Positions 1-11,715 of a stretch of DNA of 64,000 bases are shown here, one piece after another (the first letter of the stretch is position 1; each line of letters begins with the position of its first letter). Source of the stretch: Gnetum montanum (lineage: Eukaryota; Streptophyta; Gnetopsida; Gnetales; Gnetaceae). A program made the translations under genes and the position numbers. Under the pieces are notes generated by a model that saw only the letters and a list, made by a program, of their open reading frames with translations, searched no databases and had not been told where the DNA came from. Location of the stretch: assembly GCA_015680685.1 (NCBI GenBank), contig MNCI01035111.1:314749-378748 (forward strand), given 5' to 3'.

Positions 1-1215
1 TGTGTTTTTTGTTCTAACAAAGTTCTTTCATTTTTGTTTAGCATAGATAGTAGATCTAGGGTCCTTTAGATTCAGATTTCTCAAACCTATGAATGTGGTT
101 TTCGCCTAGTCTTCTGGTGCAATCTAAAATTGGTTATAGCCACTATAATCATCTAGAAAGCTATAATAGCAATGTCTTGCTATGGTATCCAACACTTTGA
201 TAAAAAATGACAATGAAAAATGATCCTTGAAAATTTCCATGTTCAATAGCCAAAAATATATGAAAACTATCCATTTTCTTTCTTTCTTTGGTACAAGTGG
301 GCTAAGCCATTCGCTATCTACAATCAAATAGATGAACCTAGCCTTAAGAAGTTATTCTACCTCCTCCTTGATAACATACTTTAGTTTTGGGTTCAAACTT
401 CATTGAGGCTACCTCTTTGACTTGATGGAACAATCTATATAGATGGAGTGCTGACATATCCATGGATCTATTTCAGTAAGTTCATTATATGACCAAGCAA
501 AGGTTGTTGATCATTTTTTCACCACCTTTAGTAGTTTCTATTTCTAATCTGGAGTAATGTTGGCAATGATAATTACTAGCTTACAATTAGTGAGGAAAGC
601 ATATTGCATAGTTGTTAGTAAGACTTTTACTTCAAGGGGTGCTTACTTAAAGTGAACAAGGATTTCTAACTCTTCCCAATCCACTTTATGTGTGGAAGAG
701 TTGACAATGAAATTGCTCCATTTCATCCATGTTCTCAATGTAAGTGCTCATGAGGCTCTCAAACAATTCCATGCATATGGTAGATTCAGCTTGAGGATCT
801 ATTATCAACCATTGGATACCTTCTTATTTTATCACTATTGCATATAAAAATTACTATTTTTTCAACACACTGATTTCATGTTGGGATTAATGTATCCTTC
901 ACTATCCATATTCTTTGCATGCCATGGTACCCTATATCACTATGTGTAATGCAATGTAAGGAAAGATCTCGAATCCACATTTTGAAATTTATAGTACTTA
1001 GTCATGTTTTTCCCATAATGATAGTAAGTCTCCTATACAATTCTCCACATGAATTGCAAGGAAATTTGTAGGATAAGATCACCCATAGATGGTGGTCACA
1101 ATGTCCTCCACTAGTCCCAAAAGAATAGTAATGGACTAGTTTGCTAGCTCTAATGTGATATTGCTCTTCTTAAGAGGAGGTAGGCTCGAGTCCTATACAT
1201 TTCATAGAAGGTTTA
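1..1215 (-). pseudogene. A1 pol fragment: protease end and start of reverse transcriptase
   Basis: Minus-strand remnant of a Ty3/gypsy pol gene that runs off the left edge of the window. Positions 327-124 still read as an open stretch carrying the RT fingers and palm start, with VPKKERKW, FKDHFSLSF and FLDDYSGYNQF; the last matches the FLDGYSGYNQI motif of Athila-type RTs. Positions 1215-700 match the protease end and protease-RT linker of A4 (51950-51350) at many points, for example the stretch around 1010-1060 against 51780-51830. Stops and frameshifts make it non-functional. It belongs to the same element as the gag at 2030-3600, but a truncated LTR lies between them. Assignment to the Athila-like group is confident; the end points are approximate. 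Confidence 0.8.
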
Positions 1216-1225
1216 AGTTTCAGCC

Positions 1226-2020
1226 TTATGCTACTCCTAATGATAATAATAAAATCATTTGTTTAAACTAATTAACAAAGGAAAGTAAATTCTAAACTAG
1301 CCAACAAGTAATGAGTGTCTATTCCTAGCTTGCCGTACATGTCCTGAACCCATGTATCCACTACTGGGATTACCAAACGCTATGCTACTAGGTAAACCAA
1401 GCAATAACACTACTAGGATTACCAATTCAATATGTGTTTATGCTCGAAACTGGTCATGCTCATTCCACCAATTCATTAACATGCATGGAAATATAAATAT
1501 TAACTAAGTACATGAAACATAAATTTCATGGAAAGTAAATTTAATATAAGTCAAAGTGTTGCAATGAATAAGAATCAATCTCGATCTTATTACCATTTAT
1601 GGAATGTGTCCAGGTACATTGCCACTCAAATAAGATGTTGTACAACTAGCTTAGATCCATACTATGGGCACTCATTGACTATTCTCTAAGACTATGAAAT
1701 AAAACTGTAAGAGTTTGGCTACTTTATTGATCAAAAAATGTCATAAATGTGGCTATGAGCATGTATTTATAGATTTTATTGTTGGGATGCATCGACAGGG
1801 CCTCATCAATGCATGCATCAACGAGGCTATGTTGATGTGGCCTTGTCAACAAGGCCCAATTGATGGGGCCTAGTTAATAAGGCCTAATTATTGGCACTAT
1901 GATATTGGGGCTAAGATATCAAGGATAAGATATCGAGGCTAAGATATCAGAGCTAAGATATCAAGGCCAACCAAAAAGTTGACTTTTTGTAAGATATCCT
2001 AGCCAATTGATGATACATCA
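1226..2020 (-). repeat. Truncated Athila-like LTR carrying two U3 motif types
   Basis: Similar to the LTRs at 42278-43211 and 21517-22387: it shares the 'ccactactgggattacca' block (1361-1379), the 'tctcgatcttattacc' block (about 1578-1593) and a TATA box read on the minus strand (about 1772). It ends in ACATCA at 2020. About 200 bp at the left, the 3' part of the LTR, are missing, so it is not a clean solo LTR. The U3 has GAGGCC-type repeats at about 1790-1890, followed by AAGATATC repeats at about 1905-1965. No convincing target duplication is visible. It sits between the gag and protease regions of A1. Confidence 0.75.
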
Positions 2021-2029
2021 ATGGGTTTG

Positions 2030-3600
2030 CATCTCAAAAATTTGTACTTAGGCATAGACCCCAAGGATTTTCCTAGTCTTATTTCTAAGCCCATCTACAA
2101 TATGGCAAAGTTGTTTCCTTTGGGAGTATCCATCACCTAGGCATCAATGTAATAACGAGTAGTACCTATCCAAGGCTACATCCAAGGACTCATAATTTCC
2201 CTACTTCCATCCTTGGATTTTCCTCTACAAGTTAGAAACTTGGAGTACATTTTGTACTTATCATTCAAGAGTTTCAACATAGCACTTCATCAGTGAATAG
2301 ATTCTAGTTTCAAGAACCGTTACTAGCTTTTTGCTTTCTTGGTGAGTATCCTTGGGAACAATTTGAGCTTCTACCATTCATTTTCTATATTTTGTAAGGC
2401 ACGTGCATCATAAAAATCTTGGATTTGATTTTAAGGATCTAAATTATATCCCCCTTCAAATCTAAGGATATTGTTTATATCTAACATTTTAATTCTACTA
2501 TATTTCTAATGCCTTGTCAGAATACTCACTGCTTTTGAAATGTTAAGCATATTTTTGGTAGCTATCAAAAGCTCATCATATTCATGATGATCATGGTTTT
2601 CCCTTTCATGGTCATGATGCCTATGATAAATTTTGCTATGCCTTCACTCATTATGATGCTCTTCTCTTGCTTGTGATTATATTTTCCCCTAGTCTTGATT
2701 CTCCTTATGGGATATGCATTCATCTTTATCCCACTATTCATATCCATCTCAATCTTAGCTATTCCTTCTTTTGTCTCAACTCTTATTCCTCCCATCAGAG
2801 TTTGATGATGAAGATGAAGAGAATGATTAGGGTGATGAAGAAGAACTAGGGGAATGATGCCTATTTCCTCTCCTTCAGTCCCTACTCCAATCCTTGTGCT
2901 TTTCTTTGTCTTTCTTTTCATCATTATCCTTGCCCTTAGATGATTGGCTGGTTTTGTCCTTTAAGGCCTTGTGGTCCTAAGACCCTATCTTTTCATCACC
3001 AAGCATCTCCAAATTTGACTACTAGCTTTAGTTAAGGATCTTCTCATCATAGAAAGAATGAGAATTCATGTATTGGGATTGGCCAAAAAGAAAATCCTCA
3101 TCCTCTTTATGCTATTGAAGGAATAAATGTGTTAGGTTCATCTTTCCCTTAGAAGCTTCATATTGTACTTCAATGTATTGATCTTTTTTACACTAGGCAT
3201 TAGTGGGCTAATAGTCCCTGTAGGTATAGCCTTAGACTTCATATTCTAAATTAAGTGTAGTGATGCCTAGCCTAATGAGATTGGTCATCAACATGGTGGG
3301 ACCATATTGATTTGGTGATAACACAATGTTTCCTTTCATGTTCCTCTAGTGCATTTGTTCATCTTGACGAAGGTTGAAAGTGAAACTTGGATTATACGAA
3401 TTTTGATGAGATTAGAAAACCCTTAATTGTTGAGGTTTCTTTGATTTCCATTTTTTTGTTGGATTCTACTATATGTGGTGAAGATTCTTCCCTATGAGAA
3501 GGTATCATATTAGTGTTAAATTCTTAGTATGCCTTAATATTTTTAACATCATTATATGAATCATAGTTTAATCCTAATTAGCACACTTAGCCAAACTAGA
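2030..3600 (-). pseudogene. A1 gag remnant
   Basis: Minus-strand remnant of the Gag gene of the Athila-like family, starting just after the PBS at 3603-3620. The segment 2600-2030 aligns block by block with the A4 gag core at 53790-53270, for example the strings around 2220-2260 against 53450-53490. In the decayed frame one reads motifs such as LRFEGGYNLDP and LKLFPR, matching PRFEGGYNSDP and LKLFPMTL of A4. The N-terminal part (3550-2600) is less conserved and rich in polar residues. Gag would form the particle and package RNA. Many stops are present. The open stretch at 2924-2565 is in another frame and is a by-product. Confidence 0.7.
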
Positions 3601-3602
3601 GT

Positions 3603-3620
3603 CCCCAGTAACGGCACCAA
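3603..3620 (-). other. Primer binding site, tRNA-Asp type
   Basis: Directly next to the LTR end at 3621. The minus strand reads TTGGTGCCGTTACTGGGG, close to the TGGCGCCGTTGCCGGGG site complementary to plant tRNA-Asp, the usual primer of Athila-type elements. The differences are transitions. It fixes the LTR boundary and the minus-strand direction of A1. Confidence 0.85.
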
Positions 3621-3925
3621 TGATAAGCAGTGTGTATCTCCTACACCCAACCATATGAATCACAAGCTTACACTAGTGATTGAGTCGAATTCCATGGACC
3701 TAGTTCCTAAGCTACCTATAGTCTTAAGTAGTGAAACAAGGGGTTGTATCATCATTTTCTTCCTAACTCACACTTGTGCTATCAGTTCGTATGGTTAAAT
3801 GTGAGTTAAGGTAGATGATGTGTATTTTTTATAAGTATATATATATATATCCTAATGGCTAGATAAGTAAATGAAGGTTCAATGATTAATTATTTAACTA
3901 CTTAGCTAATTTAGTGACTAACTAT
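3621..3925 (-). repeat. Athila-like LTR, left part (split by T1)
   Basis: Starts TGATAAGC, the 3' end of the LTR on the minus strand, next to the PBS. It matches the first 300 bp of the other family LTRs. It continues at 17990 after the T1 insertion; the joined LTR is about 878 bp. The last five bases (ACTAT) are the target site duplicated by T1. Confidence 0.85.
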
Positions 3926-4259
3926 TGGAACATCCCAAAGAAAATTTACATTTGCATATTTATCCTAATAGTCAAAGCGTTTACATTGTAATTTAATGGG
4001 AATTTCAAAGGTAGAAACAACTGCCCATTTTGCCATTAAAAACCCACCTCATGAATTTTGCTCCAACTTAGTTTAAATAGTTTTTGATGTACAAAGTTGT
4101 ACTTTGCAGCTTACAAGTTGAAAGTCTCATTCAAGCTACTGTATAGAAGATAAAAATGTAAATATGCTACCAAATTTGGTAGAAAAAGCCAAAACATTAG
4201 TGAAACACCATCAAATTTGGACTTCATCATCCTAGGCACAAAATTTTCTAAGTGCAAAG

Positions 4260-4720
4260 ACTACACTTTTCACTACCCCAAAGCATAGTTAAGCATAGTC
4301 AGCACAAAGGCTAGTTTTACAAATTTTTCCAAGTATGCTCTCCACTTTCCAAGAGCATAGTCAGCATGAAGGCTAGTTTTACAAATTTTTCCAAGAATCA
4401 AGCCAGTTGCTGCAAAATTTTCTAAGTGCTGAGACTATGCTCTCCACTATCTTAAAGCATAGTCAGCATGAATGCCCAATTTTTGTAGATTTGGTCTAAG
4501 TGTTGAGACTACACTCTCCACCAACTTAGAGCGTAGTCAAGTATAGTCAACTGGAAGCCAATTTTTGCAAGTTTTGACAAGTGTTGGGACTACACTCACC
4601 CCCAGTCAAGAGTGTAGTTAGCCTCCTATGGAGAGAATAGATAGCACATGGCTATTTTTAACAAAATGTTTTCTAAGTGGGGGACTACACTCTCCCCTAG
4701 TCTCAAGTGTAGTTAAGCAT
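4260..4720. repeat. Tandem array of imperfect repeats, each with a short inverted repeat
   Basis: At least five consecutive units contain two arms separated by a 10-14 base loop. The arm pairs are 4334-4341/4352-4359 (TATGCTCT/AGAGCATA), 4433-4441/4456-4464 (GACTATGCT/AGCATAGTC), 4507-4517/4528-4538, 4589-4597/4610-4618 (ACTACACTC/GAGTGTAGT) and 4684-4691/4706-4713 (ACTACACT/AGTGTAGT). Units are about 75-100 bp apart and share linkers such as 'gctagttttacaaatttt'. Weaker units continue to about 5045. Confidence 0.8.
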
Positions 4721-5111
4721 AGTTAGCTAGAATAGCCTCTAAAGGCCTTCACAATGTAGCATCGACATTCAACTCAACTCCAACTCACCTCTGACAAGTG
4801 TAGTTAGCAAAATGCATTTTTTTTGTATTTCCTTTTTGTTCCCAAATTGTAACTATGCTCAATCCCACACAAGACAATGGAGAGCGTAGTCCTAAAGTGT
4901 AGTCTCCAAAGTTAAATTTTTTCAAGTACATTGTAGTCCTCTCAGTGCATATACATGCACTCAGTATCATAGTCACAGTCTCGCAATCTCATAGAGTCTA
5001 GCAAAGCATAACACTTATAGCCTCAGTGGAGAGCGTAGTTGGGTGATAGTGTAGCTCCAATCGTCCCCTCTGCCACATGGTAGTCCCTTTACATTTCATG
5101 CTAAACCTAGC

Positions 5112-5120
5112 CTTATAAAT
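5112..5120 (+). promoter_or_regulatory. TATA box candidate in the insertion
   Basis: TTATAAATA in a GC-richer setting just after the hairpin array, the position expected for the U3/R boundary of an LTR promoter. No transcript evidence. Confidence 0.45.
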
Positions 5121-6671
5121 ACCCCTACCCTTAATGTTTTAGGGGTTGGAAAATTTGAGCATTTTGGAATTTTGGGCAAACAAAAAGCCAAAGGCACACT
5201 AGTGAACTAGAGAGAGGCAAAGTTGCATACCACTACAACCCCACCTTAGGACACCGTAGCCCATTGCACACTACGGTTGCCAACTCAGTAGGCATAGACA
5301 CCATGATGAAATGTCAATTTTCATGGCTAAACACTTCTAAGACTATGACTACACTATCCACTATGTCTATTATACATCGTGTACCTTCTAATCCCTCTTG
5401 GTGTTAACTATGCTCAATCCCATTTGGGGTGGTGTTCTATTTCTCTCTCTCTCTTTCCTTGCATTTTTAGGATTTTATTTGCATTTTTTGTTGTTCATCG
5501 AATAGCCATGCCTAAAACTACACTTAGGTGGCAGCCCTTGGCATGTTGGCACCCTCGTTTATGCCAAAAACTTGACTACGCTTAACCTCATTGACAACAC
5601 ACAAACACTTAGCATCATAGCTAACTATACTATACCCCGGTTGCATTCGATAAGTCCCTATTCGAACAACAAGACCATTTAGAACACCTCGTCTCTGCCT
5701 CCAGCAGGCCCTTGCATAGACTCAAGGTCAAACTATGTACCCATGGACATCTCAGTGTTCTAGCCACTAACATTTTTTATCACTATAGTTGGTAGCTTAT
5801 ACGTTGGGAAACTAGCTTAGAAACACTACTAACATTGGCAAGAAAAGATATATATGTTAGAGGTTACTAAGTTATAAATTTGGATAGTGGAAATGCCAAT
5901 GACGTTGGCATAACAATGCTCAAAAGGTCATATACACTGGCATATACACTCACAAGAAATTCCAATTACATTGGAATTTTGGGCTAAATCCCAAATCATG
6001 TTGGCATTCACATGTTGCAGATTACACTTGTTAGAATCATCTAGCATGCTACAGAAATCAACCAACAATCAGTAGCATGAAATCAACAATGCTCCAACCT
6101 ATTTAAGCCAACATCTTGCACATCTTTGGGACTTTTTGGAATTTTTGCAAACTCAGCCCAATCCAGAGACATTTAGAGCAATGCAAATTTTAGAAGTCCA
6201 TAACCATACAGAGAAATGCAAATTTTAGAAGTTCATAACCATAGTAACTAGCCTACCCAGCATGAACAACCTTCATGGATAGAACCAGTGGTAGATCAAT
6301 AGTGTTTGGCAAAACATTTGAGCTTTTAAGTGCAGATCTAATCATGCTCTGCATTAAATATGTTGTTGGATTTTAAATACTATAAGCTATATTTTCTAAA
6401 CTTTGTTTTCTTCCACATTTAATACAAAGTTACAGCTTTTGGTGTAATTATTATGCTTTGTTTTTTTCTCTATCGTTTAAGTTATTTACACTGGAAATTA
6501 CTTGTTCACACACATTTTCAATGCTTGGTAATAGATCTACAAAGTCATCAAGTGATATGCTAGATCATCTGAGGTACTCTAGATCATCTTTCAAGGCCTA
6601 TTTGTATCTAGGGTTAAATTGTTATGCATTAAAATTTTTTGTTGATTAGCATGAATTTCTCAGCCTCTACA

Positions 6672-6692
6672 ATTTTTGGTGCTAGAAGGAGA
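6672..6692 (+). other. PBS-like sequence after the T1 5' LTR
   Basis: Right after the LTR end comes ATTTTTGGTGCTAGAAGGAG. It resembles the TGGCGCTAGAAGGAGGG-type primer site seen next to LTRs of several plant Tat-side gypsy elements. The primer tRNA is not assigned here. Confidence 0.6.
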
Positions 6693-7189
6693 CCTCTTCC
6701 TAAATTCCTCATCATAAGCCAACACATTTGATAGCGTATTTGAAGTTTTGCTCCTATTTCTCTTATATATGCTAGCTTAATTATCAACATATTTGCAGTT
6801 TTCTATCTATTTCTACTATTTGAGCCATCTTAATTACCAATGTTGTAGTTTTTACCTATACATGTTAGCTCTTACATTAACGTATTTGCAATTTGTTTGT
6901 CCATTTGTCCTTCATAAGCTAGCTCATTTCAAGTTAACCTAATTACACCAAACAACTTTACTGAAAAAATTTTATTTTTCTCATTTACACTGAGATAGTT
7001 ATAATTCTCGCTTATACACTGAGGCAATTTCAGCTTACATGCTGAGGTAGTTCTAGCTTATACGTTGAGGTTATTGTAGTTACGGAAGCTAAAAAATCAC
7101 ATAAGTTGAAGCTTATAAGCTAAAGATATTTATGTTGAAGGTTCTTAACCTTAATTAAAATGTTAGTATCTTGGTTCAAAGCTTATCCA

Positions 7190-8290
7190 ATGCATTGGCC
7201 TCATATGATTTATGCCTCTAGCTAAGACTCTATCTGTATCTACGATCCTAAGGATCCTGCTGTAGTGGAGTGCTGGAAATCCCTTAGACAACTAGGATTA
7301 AATCTATCCTACATGAACATTAATGAAGAATATTATAACTTCATTTGTCCTAAGATACAAGTTGACCTTTCCATTCCATGCATGGAATTAGAGAGTAAAC
7401 ATTAATTTAAGATCATTCACTGAAATAGGAAGTACATTTCTTCCCCTTATGATCATATTGAGGTTACAGAATTTCACACATGTGTGCTAGCATAGCTTGT
7501 AGAGTTGGAGGAGGAAAGTGATGGGATTAGTTAAGTTGAAAACTAGGAATACCAAGATGAGTTTGAAGCAAAACATGAACCAAACACATTCATAGGGAGC
7601 CTATCTCAATAGTTAGCTCCACAAGCAACCACTCCTAACTCTACACCCCTAATGTCCTTAGTAAGTCAAGCCCCTCAATCTACTCCTTTTTTCTCTATGA
7701 TATTCATCTCAACACCCCTTGTAGTAGTGCACTAGTCTCATTCAGTGATCCACTTTGCATCACTATTCTCTACAATATTATTCACAACTCAACCTTGTTT
7801 GTGTGGTCATCACCATTGGTATCCTTCACACCATCTTCTTTCATTATCCTAGTGGTCCCCTCCTTAGGACCCTAAGCATCGCAAGCCTCTCATACACCCT
7901 TTGTCTCCTTCATCCCTTAGGTCCCAATGCAAACCTCATTTTCTTTGTTTAACCCTCCCACCACAGTGATCACCCAGCCTTTTCCATCAACACTAATGCT
8001 TATTTCATGATACCAAGCCTCTCAACTCCCTTCGTAGCTATCTGTACAAATGCCACAACCTATAGGGGTATCCCATGGCTTGGATTAAGCCTTCTAGATG
8101 AACCAAGACCTCATTGAAGAGCTGTGAAAGCTCAAAGCCTCCATGTAGCACCTTGCCCTAGCTAGGACAAGCTGATGTCTTAGATAACTAGTAATATTAC
8201 AATGGAAGCATGATAAACTAAAAACTAATGATGTGTAGAAATACATTATATTAAGGAAAGTCAAACTACAAAACAATCCATGCCAACCCA
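7190..8290 (+). pseudogene. T1 gag N-terminal region remnant
   Basis: A decayed plus-strand reading frame with long stretches between stops. One segment near 7250-7400 reads DPAVVECWKSLRQLGLN and NEEYYNFICPK. It is followed by a proline/serine/threonine-rich stretch around 7560-8000. Position between the 5' LTR and the gag core, and the proline-rich composition, suggest the Gag N-terminus or a leader protein. No domain is recognised, so the call rests on context. The minus-strand open stretch at 8291-8094 is taken as chance. Confidence 0.4.
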
Positions 8291-9840
8291 AAAACTAAAC
8301 ATACATTTTGATTTATAAAACTGCATGTCTCTACATAATCCAACAATCTAGACTACTCTCATAAGATACAAAACTACATAAACATCAACATATATATAGA
8401 AGAGTATAGAAAGTTTCATACAAATACATTAACCAACCCTTGAAGATTTTTTACTCCTCTACTCTCTCTCTCCATGATTGTTTGTGCTCTTGTGACTTCC
8501 ACCTATAATTACATAAAGTCAATATAAACTAAGTGGGAAGCCTTTATACTTTCCCTACTAGATGGTTGACAAGTACTACACAGGAGGAGAGAAGTGGGGT
8601 ACAAGGAAACCTACAATAATTGTTAGTCTTCTGCATGCTAAGAGAAACACATATGCACATACCATATTGCACATAACATTTCCATAACCATTATCAAAGA
8701 GAATAGATTGCTATCATACAATCATTGATAAAACCACTATATGACATAATCTATCATATTCGTTATACCACCCATAACCCACACAATCATAATCCAATCA
8801 TATGCTATCCATGTGGTTGCTAGCATATCCACACTCAGTGTATCATGTGAAATGTTGTCATGAGTACTCATAAATAGCCATTATCTATAGGTTTTTAATT
8901 TATCCATCTAGTGCTAGGGTCCATCAACGTGTGACCTAAAACCACCAGCCTTTTGAAGGACTGGCTATAGGGATGAACACACAGATGCCATGTACCAATT
9001 GTAGGGACAAACACACCTACACTCTTCCACTCTCAAGATGAGGCCCAAGACAAGAGCCTCATTGATGCATCATAGTGAGGGTCAATCCATACTACCTCCA
9101 AGGTACCTCATCACCAACCAATCGACACCCTCATGCTAGCACCACTCACCAACAATCATCACAAGCATTGTCACAAAAGACATGTACAAAGTCCGACTAG
9201 CTTAAGCCAACACATGCCACAAGCATAACCCATCCAAAACCAACATAACATGACCTCATATATCCACACCTAACAATCACCTTCATTTCATAAAAATAAT
9301 ACCATGATTCAACAAAGAAAACATACCACACAATGATCACTATAATAACTACCAAAATGATATATTCCCAAAAAGAAAACCAATCCCACGATTAGAACGT
9401 ACTTCCCAAGACAATCCAAGTAACACTTTAATTCACCTAAATTGGACTCTTGAAAGCAAAGTTATGTGGGGTTAAATTTTGATTAATAAAATAATAATTA
9501 ATAATATTTAATTGCAACCAATGATGACAGAAACTCCAACACCACAATAGGTCTCTAAAATGTAATATTACATATTGTATTCCCCAAGTCCACATCATGT
9601 CATACATCATTTATATATTAATAAAAAATTCATAACCAAAATGTTACAATTTCGAGAAATATGAAAAATAACATGTCCAAGCTCAATCTTTTAACTATTC
9701 ATCCCACATGCCCACATTGCATGATCATATGCACTAATCTAGCACAAAAATACAAGGAAAAGGTAAAGACAACCTATTGAGACCACATACGTGATGTAGA
9801 AATTGTAATCATATTACCATACCTAATGTATCTGGATGGG
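8291..9840. other. Unrecognised block interrupting T1 gag; possible further insertion
   Basis: About 1.55 kb without coding potential lies between the two gag segments. It is rich in A, C and short CA-containing words (acataacc, catatccaca), and has GC-richer text at 8920-9130. This resembles the body of an LTR or solo LTR of another plant gypsy element, but matching termini and a target duplication were not found. Confidence 0.3.
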
Positions 9841-9849
9841 ATGTAACAC

Positions 9850-11000
9850 TCCATCACTTAGATAGTGAAAATAATGGACTTCTAGTAAGATGATCCCATT
9901 AGCTCCACTAACTTGAAAATAACACTACCCACCAAAATTTCTATCTTCTCATTCATCAAGTACAATGGTGAGGATGATTCAAATTCATACCTCATTAACT
10001 TTTGGTCTGAGTGCTTATTATTGCAAACTTGGCCTCACACGGTTATGCACGTATTCTATATCTCTCTCACCAGAAAAACCTTAGATTAGTACAATGTATT
10101 TCCTAGAGGATCCATTGTCTTACTAGAGGACTTGATTTCATAGTTCATTAACTATTTCAAGTATAACTTGAAATTAAATATAATCTTAATCAACTAATGA
10201 AGGTCAAGTGGGGGCCCCTTGAACTTATGTAGAAGTTCATATAATGATGGAATGCTCTCCTTAATGAGATTCCTGAACCCATCATTGAGACACATCTTTT
10301 GGCTATATTCAAGGGGATGGTTAATGACTTTATAAAGTCCAAATTATATTACCTAGATCCATGATCCCTTAGCCAAGCCTTCTTCCAAACTAAAAATATT
10401 GAGGAAGTGGCTAAGGCCAATAATGAACTTTCCTATGTGGCTTATAAAAACCAACACACAAGGAGGGATAGGAAGAAAACTAAGCAAGAAAAAATAACCA
10501 TGGTTGTAGTATCCAAGGATAAAAAGCAAGAAAAAAGGTAGGGATAACCACCATACAACACATCTTTTGACTCATCTCAACCATCTACCTCCTACATCCT
10601 AAATAAACCAACACCAAACTTTGGATAGAAAGATAGCACTAGGTATGCTAGGTTGCCTATGAAGCCCTCTAAGCTTTTATAATAGTTGAAGATAATCATA
10701 TACAACATAAGAAACTATCTGAGGAAGCTTGTAAGAGGCACAATTATCTTTGTGACATAGCTAAAAATCCAACAACAGTAACCAAGAATGATCCCAAACT
10801 ACCAAAGTACTTTAGGCTAGATAGGTTTTGCCACTATCATCAAATGGTTATGATACTAATTTTTGCTTAGCATTGAAAGACAACATCTAGAAGATGATTC
10901 ATCATGGAGAGTTAGTGCTGAATGAGCTCAACTCTCCAAACACCAATAACTTTTACATCGTAGCCTTATTCATAGAAACTAAATAGTCTAATCCTCCTAG
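9850..11000 (+). pseudogene. T1 gag core and Cys/His motif
   Basis: Reads as a decayed retrotransposon Gag domain: SFIKYNGEDD-like start near 9950, YISLTRKTLD, LEDLISxFINYF near 10110-10160, then IPEPIIETHLLAIFKGMV and basic linkers up to 10550. At 10829-10880 it carries CHYHQM, then GYDTNFCLALKDNI, matching the CxxHxxxGHxTxxCxxLK signature of Tat-side plant Gag proteins, with a one-base frameshift inside the motif. KMIHHGELVLNEL follows, as in relatives. Stops are frequent and many are TAG at expected Q codons. This motif is the main reason for calling T1 Tat-like. Confidence 0.75.
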
Positions 11001-11499
11001 GGAACCGTTTGTTATCAAGGTATGATGTTAACCTTAAAACACAAAGCCTAGAGAGCTCTTCGTTATATGAGCACCACTAGCTCCAACCTCTAAGAAGCCT
11101 TTTATCATATGTGTCCCCACTTCAGTGGCAACAACATTACAACTTAAAGCAAGAGAACCATTTGCTATTAGGGTCCCTTCACCTTTAGCAAGAAAACCCA
11201 TAACAACCCATGACCAAAGCCTACCTATAGTAGCCAATAACTCAAAGGTTAGCAAAAAATCATCACTACAACAATGAAAAAAATAACCTATTGCCAAACC
11301 AACAACTAAGCCCACTGAAGGTAACCAACAACAAAATTCTTTGAAATAAGTTAACCCATAAAAGCCTATACCAAGATTAGCTACACTAATGGATAAGGAG
11401 CTCAATGCACATACATCAAAACATCAGCCAAAAATCCTAGGAAGGATGAAGGAAATTAAAACCACCAAGGCTAACACATCACATGCCAAGGGAAAGAAT

Positions 11500-11715
11500 T
11501 TTATCACAATAATGGAACAAGCCAAATAATCTCTCAAACAAAAGAATACATTGTTGAGCCTATATGACTTGGTCATGACTTCTCCTACTCATAGAGATGC
11601 ACTATTTCAAGTGTTGACTTCTATTCTCGTGAGTGAAGACATGCCCACCAATAAAGAGTCAATAAGCTCTATCATTGAGCAAGCTTCACTTAGGAAAAAT
11701 GGGCATCAACCTATG
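11500..11715 (+). pseudogene. T1 linker before protease
   Basis: In one frame this reads SLYDLVMTSPTHRDALFQVL, then SEDMPTNKESISSIIEQASL. That is the typical lead-in to the aspartic protease of Tat-type polyproteins (pattern SxYxLLMxSxxHRDALxxVL). It is cut at 11716 by the solo LTR and resumes at 12552. The large minus-strand open stretch at 11405-11034 lies opposite decayed gag and is not a gene. Confidence 0.7.

Larger units (their letters stand above)
4200..5785. mobile_element. Unclassified insertion in the T1 5' LTR with its own TATA box
   Basis: About 1.6 kb present only in the 5' LTR copy. The left half is an array of hairpin-forming repeats. After it comes a promoter-like segment with CTTATAAATACCCC at about 5111-5124 and then several hundred bases without a recognised gene. 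This layout (repeat-rich U3, TATA box, untranslated tail) fits a solo LTR of another retrotransposon, but TG/CA ends and a target duplication could not be fixed. The open stretch at 5379-5585 has no recognisable product. Confidence 0.5.
3926..6671 (+). repeat. T1 5' LTR with internal insertion
   Basis: Positions 3926-4200 and 5785-6671 align closely with the 3' LTR (16879-17984), for example 'atttaatgggaatttcaa' at 3992-4009 against 16946-16963. The block in between is absent from the 3' LTR. The LTR ends at 6671 and is followed by a PBS-like sequence. Confidence 0.85.

Noticed and set aside
2565-2924. 119-codon minus-strand open stretch
   Set aside because: It is in a different frame from the gag homology on the same strand, and its Met/Ile/His-rich text matches no other copy.
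4260-4720. Regularly spaced repeats that could suggest a CRISPR array
   Set aside because: Repeats are imperfect, the arms vary and there are no unique spacers or cas genes; the context is a plant retrotransposon.
5379-5585. 68-codon ORF in the inserted block
   Set aside because: Short, without motif, and located in what looks like an LTR body.
11034-11405. 123-codon minus-strand open stretch with hydrophobic text
   Set aside because: It lies opposite decayed plus-strand T1 gag/pol text; no conservation or promoter, so it is a shadow.
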